This document shows positions 26,320 through 33,299 of a stretch of 64,000 nucleotides of DNA, piece by piece. This stretch comes from Limnohabitans lacus (GTDB lineage: Bacteria; Pseudomonadota; Gammaproteobacteria; Burkholderiales; Burkholderiaceae_C). The position numbers and the translations under genes were made by a program. A model generated the notes under the pieces. The model was not told where the DNA came from. It did no database searches and saw only the letters and a list, made by a program, of their open reading frames with translations. The stretch lies in NCBI RefSeq assembly GCF_030053395.1, contig NZ_JASGBH010000003.1, positions 310,001 to 374,000 of the forward strand, read 5' to 3'. The number at the start of each line of letters is the position of its first letter. Positions within the stretch are counted from its first letter, which is position 1.

Positions 26320-27507
26320 ATGATCCGTCGACACCTCATTTCTTGGGCCGCACTCAGCGTTTGTGCCGCCATCGCCCCCGCCGCCATGGCCCAGGGCAAA
26401 GACATCAAAATCGCCCACATCTACAGCAAGACCGGCCCGCTGGAGGCCTATGGCAAGCAGACCCAAGTCGGTTTGATGATGGGCTTGGACTACGCCACGG
26501 GTGGCACCATGACCGTGGGTGGTCGCAAGATTGTGGTGATCGAAAAAGACGATCAGGGCAAGCCTGACCTGGGCAAGAACCTGTTGGCCGCTGCTTACGG
26601 CGACGACAAAGTGGACCTGGCCGTGGGCCCGACCGCTTCGCCCGTGGCTTTGGCCATGCTGCCCGTGGCTGAAGAGTACAAAAAGATTTTGCTGGTCGAG
26701 CCCGCCGTGGCCGACTCCATCACCGGTGACAAGTGGAACAAATACATCTTCCGTACCGGCCGCAACAGCAGCCAGGACGCGATTGCCAACGCCGTGGCGG
26801 TGGACAAGGATGGCGTGAGCATCGTCACCATGGCCCAAGACTCGGCTTTTGGCCGTGACGGCGTCAAGGCCTTCAAGGAGGCCCTGAAAAAATCCAAGCT
26901 GGTGCACGAAGAGTACCTGCCGCCTGCCACCACCGACTTCACCGCCGGTGCGCAGCGCATGATCGACAAGCTCAAAGGTCAGCCTGGCCGCAAGATCATT
27001 TTCATCATCTGGGCCGGTGGCAACCCCTTCAAGATCGCCGACATGGACTTGAAGCGCTACGGCATCGAGATCGCCACGGGCGGCAACATCTTGCCTGCGA
27101 TGGTGTCTTACAAGCAGTTCCCGGGCATGGAAGGCGCGGCCTACTACTACTTCGGGATGCCCAAGAACCCGGTGAACGACGCGATGGTGTCGATGCACTA
27201 CACCCAGTTCAAGACGCCGCCAGACTTCTTCACCGCTGGCGGCTTCTCGTCGGCCATGGCCTTGGTCACAGCATTGAAGAAAACCAACGGTGACACCAGC
27301 GCCAACAAGCTGATCGGCGCCATGGAAGGCATGAGCTTTGACACGCCCAAGGGCAAGATGACCTTCCGCAAGGAAGACCACCAAGCCATGCAAAGCATGT
27401 ACCACTTCAAGATCAAAGTGGACCCGGCTTTCGCCTGGGGCGTGCCCGAGCTGATCCGCGAGATCAAGCCTGAAGAAATGAACGTGCCGATCCGCAACAA
27501 GCGTTGA
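26320..27507 (+). CDS. livK: Branched-chain amino acid-type ABC substrate-binding protein
   Basis: This is a periplasmic binding protein of 395 residues of the LivK family, with a signal peptide (24 residues, APAAMA before QGK). The start ATG 26320 has AGGAGA six bases before it. The mature protein shows IAHIYSKTGPLEAYGKQ and AMAQDSAFGRDGV-type motifs of the two-lobed fold. Many relatives bind aromatic acids, amides or other small carboxylates instead of leucine, so the substrate is open. It heads an operon livK-G-F-H-M-hydrolase under a sigma54 promoter. A 245-base gap with palindromic repeats separates it from livG. Confidence 0.9.
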   Translation: MIRRHLISWAALSVCAAIAPAAMAQGKDIKIAHIYSKTGPLEAYGKQTQVGLMMGLDYATGGTMTVGGRKIVVIEKDDQGKPDLGKNLLAAAYGDDKVDLAVGPTASPVALAMLPVAEEYKKILLVEPAVADSITGDKWNKYIFRTGRNSSQDAIANAVAVDKDGVSIVTMAQDSAFGRDGVKAFKEALKKSKLVHEEYLPPATTDFTAGAQRMIDKLKGQPGRKIIFIIWAGGNPFKIADMDLKRYGIEIATGGNILPAMVSYKQFPGMEGAAYYYFGMPKNPVNDAMVSMHYTQFKTPPDFFTAGGFSSAMALVTALKKTNGDTSANKLIGAMEGMSFDTPKGKMTFRKEDHQAMQSMYHFKIKVDPAFAWGVPELIREIKPEEMNVPIRNKR

Positions 27508-27582
27508 CCTTGAGGGCCTGCCTGCTCGCGATGCGGCGTTTGCTGCTCGCTTGCAGGCCTAGCGCCCACAGACGGTGAGCGG

Positions 27583-27652
27583 GTAGGAGCCAGCCCTGCT
27601 GGCGATGAATCCATGTGGTGGTTCAGTTATCGCTTGCAGGGCAAGCGCCTAC
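27583..27652. repeat. Imperfect inverted repeat (REP/BIME-like)
   Basis: Arms at 27583-27606 and 27629-27652 are complementary at 19 of 24 positions, starting GTAGGAGC and ending GCGCCTAC, with a 22-base loop. It lies between livK and livG. Confidence 0.65.
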
Positions 27653-27671
27653 AAATGTGTGGCTATGGCGC

Positions 27672-27700
27672 GTAGGTCGGTGGCTTTAGCCCCGACCTAC
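27672..27700. repeat. REP-like palindrome, GTAGGTCGG family
   Basis: GTAGGTCGG and CCGACCTAC bracket a short GGCTTTAGC core, giving a compact hairpin. Related copies lie at 39747-39772, 39835-39860 and, in the other direction and more diverged, 39879-39904. Confidence 0.7.
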
Positions 27701-27752
27701 AAAAATCACGTTCTTTTGAATTGACGGGTTCGCCCTTTTTTGAACTGATCAC

Positions 27753-28517
27753 ATGCTTGAAACCCAAAACCTGACCGTGCGGTTTGGCGGTCATGTGGCC
27801 GTCAATGCGGTCTCCTGCCGCTTTGAACCCGGCACGCTGACCGCCATCGTCGGCCCCAACGGGGCGGGCAAAACGACGTACTTCAACCTGATCTCGGGGC
27901 AGTTGCCTGCCTCGGCAGGTGCTGTGCACCTGAACGGTCGCGAGTTGACCGGCCTGAGCGCCTCGGCCCGCACCCGCGCAGGCTTGGGCCGGGCGTTTCA
28001 GCTGACCAATCTGTTCCCCAACCTGTCGGTGCTCGAGAACGTGCGCTTGGCCGTGCAGGCCACGAAAGAGGGCGCTCACCGCCGGGGCCTGAACCTGTGG
28101 AGCATCTGGAGCGATCACGCGGCTTTGACGAACCGCGCTGTGGAGATTTTGCAATCCGTGTCGATGACCGCGCAGCAAGATGCTCCGGTGGCCAGCCTGC
28201 CGCACGGTGACCAGCGCAAGCTGGAGGTGGCGCTGCTCATGGCGCTTGAACCCTCGGTCTACATGTTTGACGAGCCCACCGCAGGCATGAGCCACGACGA
28301 AGCGCCGGTGATCCTGGATTTGATCCGGCAGCTCAAAAAGGACAAGACCAAAACCATTTTGTTGGTGGAGCACAAGATGGACGTGGTGCGCGAGTTGGCC
28401 GACCGCATCATCGTGCTGCACAACGGCGCTTTGGTGGCCGATGGCGAGCCGAACGAGGTGATCACGTCGCCCATCGTGCAAGAGGCCTATCTGGGCAAAG
28501 CCAGGGAGGCCGCATGA
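27753..28517 (+). CDS. livG: Branched-chain-type ABC transporter ATPase LivG
   Basis: This is one of the two ATPases that power the importer at the inner face of the membrane. The 254-residue protein has Walker A VGPNGAGKTTYF (residues about 34-45), signature VASLPHGDQRKLEVALLMA and Walker B YMFDEPTAGM, plus the long RAGLGRAFQLTNLFPNLSV loop of LivG. Its stop overlaps the livF start (ATGA). No ribosome site stands out before the ATG, which follows TTTTTTGAACTGATCAC. Confidence 0.94.
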   Translation: MLETQNLTVRFGGHVAVNAVSCRFEPGTLTAIVGPNGAGKTTYFNLISGQLPASAGAVHLNGRELTGLSASARTRAGLGRAFQLTNLFPNLSVLENVRLAVQATKEGAHRRGLNLWSIWSDHAALTNRAVEILQSVSMTAQQDAPVASLPHGDQRKLEVALLMALEPSVYMFDEPTAGMSHDEAPVILDLIRQLKKDKTKTILLVEHKMDVVRELADRIIVLHNGALVADGEPNEVITSPIVQEAYLGKAREAA

Positions 28518-29239
28518 GCCAGAACCTGTTAACCCTCGAAGGCGTGCACACGCACATCGGGGCGTACCACATCCTGCACGGCGTGGACTTGGTGGTGCCG
28601 CGTGGCGAACTCACCATGCTGCTGGGCCGCAACGGCGCGGGCAAGACCACCACGCTGCGCACCATCATGGGCCTGTGGCAGGCTTCGCTAGGGCGCATCA
28701 CCTTTGGCGGTGAAGACATCACGCAGCTGAATACCCCTGCGATTGCGCAAAAGAACATCGCCTATGTGCCTGAAAACATGGGCATCTTCTCGGACCTGAC
28801 CGTGAAAGAAAACATGCTGCTGGCCGCCCGCAACGCACAGCATGCGGCGCAGATGGACGAGGCGCGTTTGCAGTGGATTTTCAAACTGTTCCCCGCGGTG
28901 GAGAAGTTCTGGAACCACCCGGCAGGCAAATTGTCCGGCGGGCAAAAGCAGATGCTGGCCGTCTCGCGGGCCATTGTGGAGCCGCGTGACCTGCTGATCA
29001 TCGACGAGCCCAGCAAGGGCCTGGCCCCTGCCATCATCCAGAACATGATCGAGGCCTTCCAGCAACTCAAGGCCAGCGGCGTGACGATTTTGTTGGTGGA
29101 ACAAAACATCCACTTCGCCCAGCAGCTGGGCGACACCGTGGCCGTGATGGACAACGGCCGTGTGGTGCACGCGGGCCGCATGCAGGCGCTCGCCGAAGAC
29201 ACGGCATTGCAGCAATCCTTGTTGGGACTGGCTTTATGA
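28514..29239 (+). CDS. livF: Branched-chain-type ABC transporter ATPase LivF
   Basis: This is the second ATPase of the importer, 241 residues. Walker A is GRNGAGKTTTLRTIMG (residues about 37-52), signature KLSGGQKQMLAVSRAI and Walker B LLIIDEPSKGLAP. LivF pairs with LivG as a heterodimer under LivH-LivM. It overlaps livG and livH by four bases each, so translation of the three genes is coupled. Confidence 0.94.
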   Translation: MSQNLLTLEGVHTHIGAYHILHGVDLVVPRGELTMLLGRNGAGKTTTLRTIMGLWQASLGRITFGGEDITQLNTPAIAQKNIAYVPENMGIFSDLTVKENMLLAARNAQHAAQMDEARLQWIFKLFPAVEKFWNHPAGKLSGGQKQMLAVSRAIVEPRDLLIIDEPSKGLAPAIIQNMIEAFQQLKASGVTILLVEQNIHFAQQLGDTVAVMDNGRVVHAGRMQALAEDTALQQSLLGLAL

Positions 29240-30222
29240 AATTCCTGCAAGACATCGATACCCGGCCTTTGCTGCTGGTGCCTGTGTTGGCGCTGTTGGC
29301 TTGGCCCTTGATCGGGTCGGGCTCGACCTGGCTCACGCTGACCGTGGCGGGCCTGGCCATGGGCATGATCATCTTCATCATGGCCTCGGGCCTGACGCTG
29401 GTGTTTGGCCTGATGGACGTGCTGAACTTCGGCCACGGCCTGTTCATCGCGCTGGGCGCTTTTGTGGCCACCAGTGTGCTGGGCGCCATGGGCGACTGGA
29501 CCGGCTCGGGCGAGTGGTGGCGCAACATGGTGGCGGTGCTGCCGGCCATGTTGATCGCCATGGCCGTGGCCGCCGCTGTGGGCCTGGCGTTTGAGCGCTT
29601 CATCGTGCGGCCCGTGTATGGCCAGCACCTCAAGCAGATCCTGATCACCATGGGCGGCATGATCATTGGTGAGGAACTCATCAAGGTCATCTGGGGGCCG
29701 CTGCAAATCGCCTTGCCTTTGCCCGAAGCCATGCGAGGATCGGTGTTTTGGGGCGATGCGGCCATCGAGAAATACCGCCTGTTGGCCGTGGCTGTGGGCT
29801 TGGCCGTGTTTGTCGCGCAAATGTGGGTGCTGGGCCGCACCAAGATCGGCCTGCTCATTCGCGCGGGTGTGCAAGACCGCGAGATGGTCGAGTCGCTGGG
29901 CTACCGCATCCGCCGCCTGTTTGTGGGTGTGTTTGTGGTGGGCAGCGCGCTGGCCGGGCTGGGCGGCGTCATGTGGGGCCTTTACCAGCAAAACGTGGTG
30001 CCGCAGATGGGCGCACAGGTCAATGTGTTGATCTTCATCGTCATCATCATCGGCGGGCTGGGCTCCACGGGTGGGGCGCTGATCGGGGCTTTGCTGGTGG
30101 GCCTGATGGCCAACTACACCGGCTTTCTGGCCCCCAAGTTGGCGCTGTTTTCCAACATCGCGCTGATGGCAGGCATCCTGCTGTGGCGTCCGCAGGGTGT
30201 GTACCCCGTGGCCAACCGTTGA
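29236..30222 (+). CDS. livH: Branched-chain-type ABC transporter permease LivH
   Basis: This is an integral membrane subunit of 328 residues with about eight hydrophobic segments. Family motifs VFGLMDVLNFGHGLFIALGAF and the later GLGSTGGALIGALLVGLMANY place it in the LivH branch. It forms the translocation path with LivM. ATG 29236 overlaps the livF stop. The reverse strand carries a long open frame across livH-livM that is a shadow of GC-rich codon use, not a gene. Confidence 0.93.
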   Translation: MKFLQDIDTRPLLLVPVLALLAWPLIGSGSTWLTLTVAGLAMGMIIFIMASGLTLVFGLMDVLNFGHGLFIALGAFVATSVLGAMGDWTGSGEWWRNMVAVLPAMLIAMAVAAAVGLAFERFIVRPVYGQHLKQILITMGGMIIGEELIKVIWGPLQIALPLPEAMRGSVFWGDAAIEKYRLLAVAVGLAVFVAQMWVLGRTKIGLLIRAGVQDREMVESLGYRIRRLFVGVFVVGSALAGLGGVMWGLYQQNVVPQMGAQVNVLIFIVIIIGGLGSTGGALIGALLVGLMANYTGFLAPKLALFSNIALMAGILLWRPQGVYPVANR

Positions 30223-30232
30223 AAGTCCGGAC

Positions 30233-31324
30233 ATGTTCAACCGTTTGATTTCCAACGACCAGCCGCGCAGCCGCCTGCTGGCCGTCTTGCTGGCCCTCAC
30301 CTTGCTAGGTCTGGCCTTTGCGCCTTTTCTGTTCCCCGGTGTCAAGGCCTTGTCGGTCGCGGCCAAGGTGCTGATTTTTGTGGTGCTGGTGGCGGGCTTT
30401 GACCTGCTCTTGGGCTACACCGGCATCGTCAGCTTTGCGCACACCATGTTCTTTGGCATCGGCGCTTATGGCATTGCCATCTCTTCAAACACCTGGGGGC
30501 CGACCTGGGGCGCTTTGGCCGCAGGCTTTGCTTTGTCGCTGGCCCTCACGCTGGTGTTGTCTCTGGCCATTGGCCTGTTTTCACTGCGCGTGCGGGCCAT
30601 CTTTTTCGCCATGATCACGCTGGCCGTGGCGGCAGCTTTTCAGACGCTGGCCTCGCAGTTGTCCGATTTCACGGGCGGTGAAGATGGCCTGAGCTTCAAG
30701 CTGCCCGAGCTGCTCTTGCCCAGCACCGAGTTCAGCGAAGAGCCCTTCCTCGGCGTGTCGCTGGATGGGCGTTTGCTCTGCTACTACCTGTTGTTTGTGC
30801 TGGCTGTGGGAATGCTGTTGTCGCTGCTGCGCATCGTCAACTCGCCCTTTGGCCGCGTGCTGCAAGCCATTCGTGAAAATGAATTCCGCGCCGAGGCGAT
30901 TGGTTACCGCGTGGTGGTGTACCGCACCCTGTCGAGTGTGTTGTCGGCGCTGTATGCCTGTGTGGCCGGTGCCATGCTGGCGCTTTGGCTGCGTTACAAC
31001 GGGCCGGACACCTCGCTGAGTTTTGAAATCATGATGGACGTGCTGCTGATCGTGGTGATTGGCGGCATGGGCACCATCTATGGCGCGGCCATCGGCTCGG
31101 TGCTGTTCTTGCTGGCGCAAAGCTATTTGCAAGACTTGCTTCGACTGGGCAGCGAGGCCACGGCTGCCCTGCCTTTGCTGTCGGCATTGCTCTCGCCCGA
31201 CCGCTGGCTGCTCTGGCTGGGTCTGCTGTTTGTGCTGTCGGTCTATTACTTTCCGACCGGGGTGGTGGGCCGCTTGCGCACCCGCGCCGCACTGCGGGCC
31301 CTGGCATCGTCTAAACAGGCATGA
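30233..31324 (+). CDS. livM: Branched-chain-type ABC transporter permease LivM
   Basis: This is the second membrane subunit, 363 residues, with about ten hydrophobic segments and the LivM motifs GYTGIVSFAHTMFFGIGAY, SPFGRVLQAIRENEFRAEAIGY and VIGGMGTIYGAAIGSVL. The start ATG 30233 is 10 bases after the livH stop; a 12-residue upstream extension is not supported. The hydrolase gene starts seven bases downstream, so the hydrolase belongs to the operon. Confidence 0.93.
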   Translation: MFNRLISNDQPRSRLLAVLLALTLLGLAFAPFLFPGVKALSVAAKVLIFVVLVAGFDLLLGYTGIVSFAHTMFFGIGAYGIAISSNTWGPTWGALAAGFALSLALTLVLSLAIGLFSLRVRAIFFAMITLAVAAAFQTLASQLSDFTGGEDGLSFKLPELLLPSTEFSEEPFLGVSLDGRLLCYYLLFVLAVGMLLSLLRIVNSPFGRVLQAIRENEFRAEAIGYRVVVYRTLSSVLSALYACVAGAMLALWLRYNGPDTSLSFEIMMDVLLIVVIGGMGTIYGAAIGSVLFLLAQSYLQDLLRLGSEATAALPLLSALLSPDRWLLWLGLLFVLSVYYFPTGVVGRLRTRAALRALASSKQA

Positions 31325-31331
31325 GGCTGAC

Positions 31332-32198
31332 ATGACGTTCACATCCAACTACATCACCTGCGCTGGGCTTGAAATCCATTACACCGACTGGGGCAAGGCC
31401 GACAAAGGCACCGTGATCGCCTGGCACGGGCTGGCCCGAACAGGCCGCGACATGGACGAGCTGGCCACGCACCTGAGTGCTCGCGGCTGGCGCGTGATTT
31501 GCCCCGACACGGTGGGCCGAGGCCTGTCGCAGTGGAGCAGCGCCCCCGAGCAAGAGTATTGCTTGGCGTTTTACGCCCGCATCGCCCGCGAACTGATCGA
31601 CAGCCTGCAGCTGCGCGCTGTGCACTGGGTCGGCACCTCCATGGGCGGGGCCATTGGCACGCTGTGCGCGGCGGGCTTGCTGGAACCCACTTTGAAGCAC
31701 CGCATCCTCAGCCTCACGCTCAATGACAACGCACCTGAGCTGGCCCAGGCAGCGATCGACCGCATCAAAGCCTATGCGGGCACGCCCCCGGCCTTTGCCA
31801 CGGTGACCGAACTCGAAGCCTTTTTGCGCCAGGTCTACAAACCCTATGGGTGGCTCAGCGATGCGCAGTGGCGTCGCTTGACCGAAACATCAACCCGCCG
31901 CTTGCCCGATGGGCGCGTCACGCCGCATTACGACCCGGCCATGGTGATGCAGTTCACGGCGCATCCCAACGACTACCTGATCTGGAACCACTACGACGCG
32001 CTCAAGCTGCCCGTGATGCTTTTGCGTGGCGCGCAATCGGACCTGGTCCTGCCCGAGACGGTCAACGAAATGCGCAGGCGTGGCCCGGGTGCCTTGGGCT
32101 TGCTCAAGCACATCGAGGTGCCCGGTTGTGGCCACGCCCCCGCGCTGAATGTGTTGCAGCAAATGGAGTGGGTGCAGCGCTTCATCGCGGGCGATTGA
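31332..32198 (+). CDS. Alpha/beta hydrolase in the liv operon
   Basis: This is an alpha/beta-hydrolase fold enzyme of 288 residues. The oxyanion HG appears in AWHGLARTGRD, the nucleophile in VGTSMGGAIG (residue about 101), the acid Asp in GAQSDLVLP and the His in VPGCGHAPAL near the C-terminus, so the catalytic triad is complete. It has no signal peptide, so it acts in the cytoplasm. Its position as the last gene of a sigma54-controlled importer operon suggests that it hydrolyses the imported compound, an ester, lactone or C-C bond; the substrate is not known. Confidence 0.88.
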   Translation: MTFTSNYITCAGLEIHYTDWGKADKGTVIAWHGLARTGRDMDELATHLSARGWRVICPDTVGRGLSQWSSAPEQEYCLAFYARIARELIDSLQLRAVHWVGTSMGGAIGTLCAAGLLEPTLKHRILSLTLNDNAPELAQAAIDRIKAYAGTPPAFATVTELEAFLRQVYKPYGWLSDAQWRRLTETSTRRLPDGRVTPHYDPAMVMQFTAHPNDYLIWNHYDALKLPVMLLRGAQSDLVLPETVNEMRRRGPGALGLLKHIEVPGCGHAPALNVLQQMEWVQRFIAGD

Positions 32199-32217
32199 GC
32201 ATGGGTATTTCCACGCT

Positions 32218-32258
32218 GAACTGAAGGGCGTTTTGCAAGGACAATGGCATTTCAGTTC
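32218..32258 (+). promoter_or_regulatory. 8-bp inverted repeat before the AfuA-like gene
   Basis: GAACTGAA (32218-32225) and TTCAGTTC (32251-32258) are perfect complements separated by 25 bases. The right arm ends one base before the GGAG ribosome site at 32260, so it could act as an operator or hinder ribosome access. Confidence 0.35.
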
Positions 32259-32269
32259 CGGAGTCGTGA

Positions 32270-33286
32270 ATGCGTTTTTTCAAGTGGATCCCTTGTGTGG
32301 CCATGATCGCCACAGGCGCACAAGCCCAAAACCGCGAGGTCAACATCATCTGCTCGGCCCAAGCGGCCTGGTGCAGCATGATTGCGGTCACTTTTGAAAA
32401 GAGCCAAGGCATCAAGGTCAACATGACCGCCAAGGGCTCGGGCGAGGCGATTGCCCAGCTGGCCGCAGAAAAAGCGAACCCCAAAACCGACATCTGGTTT
32501 GGTGGCACCGGTGACCCCCACCTGCAGGCGGCCGAGCAAAACCTGAGCCTCGAATACAAATCGCCCACGCTGCCCAAGCTGCACGACTGGGCCCAAAAGC
32601 AAGCCGCGCAATCGGGCTACAAAACGGTGGGCATTTACTCTGGCCCACTGGGCTTTGGCTACAACACCGAGCTGCTGGCCAAGAAAAAACTGCCCGTGCC
32701 CAAGACCTGGGGCGACCTCCTGAAGCCCGAATACAAGGGCGAAATCCAGTCAGCCAACCCAGCATCCAGCGGCACGGCCTACACCATGATCGCCACGCTG
32801 GTGCAGCTCATGGGCGAAGACAAAGCCTTTGAGTACCTCAAGGGCCTGCACAAAAACATCGGCACTTATACCCGCTCTGGCACCGGCCCTATCAAGGCGG
32901 TGGCGCGGGGCGAGACGGCCGTGTCCATCAGCTTTGTGCACGACGGCCCCGGTGAAAAAGCCCAAGGCTTTCCCATCGAGACCATCACCCCAGCCGACGG
33001 TACGGGCGCTGAGATCGGCTCCATGTCCATCGTGCGCGGCAGCCGCAACCTGGAGGCCGCCAAGAAGTTTTACGAATGGGCCTTGACCCCGTCGGCCCAA
33101 GAGCTGGCGGCGGCCACCTTGCAGTTTCAGCTGCCATCCCACAAAGAGGCCAAGGTCGACCCGCGTGTGCCGGACTTTCGCAAGATCAAGCTGATCCACT
33201 ACGACTACGCCAAATACGGCCAGACGGCCGAGCGCAAGCGCCTGATCCAGCGCTGGGAAAAAGACGTCAACAGCCTGCCTCGTTGA
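32270..33286 (+). CDS. COG1840/AfuA-type ABC substrate-binding protein
   Basis: This is a periplasmic binding protein of 338 residues with a signal peptide (about 19 residues, ATGAQA before QNR). Family motifs are VNIICSAQAAWCSMIAVTF, TDIWFGGTGDPH, SANPASSGTAYTMIA and YTRSGTGPIKAVARGETA. Annotation pipelines often call this family iron(III)-binding, but the adjacent tyrosine pair that holds iron in FbpA is not seen. Relatives bind sugar phosphates or phosphonates. The permease and ATPase follow at 13 and 4 bases, and a sugar-phosphatase-like HAD gene after that. Confidence 0.88.
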   Translation: MRFFKWIPCVAMIATGAQAQNREVNIICSAQAAWCSMIAVTFEKSQGIKVNMTAKGSGEAIAQLAAEKANPKTDIWFGGTGDPHLQAAEQNLSLEYKSPTLPKLHDWAQKQAAQSGYKTVGIYSGPLGFGYNTELLAKKKLPVPKTWGDLLKPEYKGEIQSANPASSGTAYTMIATLVQLMGEDKAFEYLKGLHKNIGTYTRSGTGPIKAVARGETAVSISFVHDGPGEKAQGFPIETITPADGTGAEIGSMSIVRGSRNLEAAKKFYEWALTPSAQELAAATLQFQLPSHKEAKVDPRVPDFRKIKLIHYDYAKYGQTAERKRLIQRWEKDVNSLPR

Positions 33287-33299
33287 ATGACTGCTTGAG

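Noticed and set aside
28762-30366. 534-codon minus-strand frame over livF, livH and livM
   Set aside because: It is antisense to three overlapping, recognisable transporter genes; the product is His/Gln-rich with no domain.
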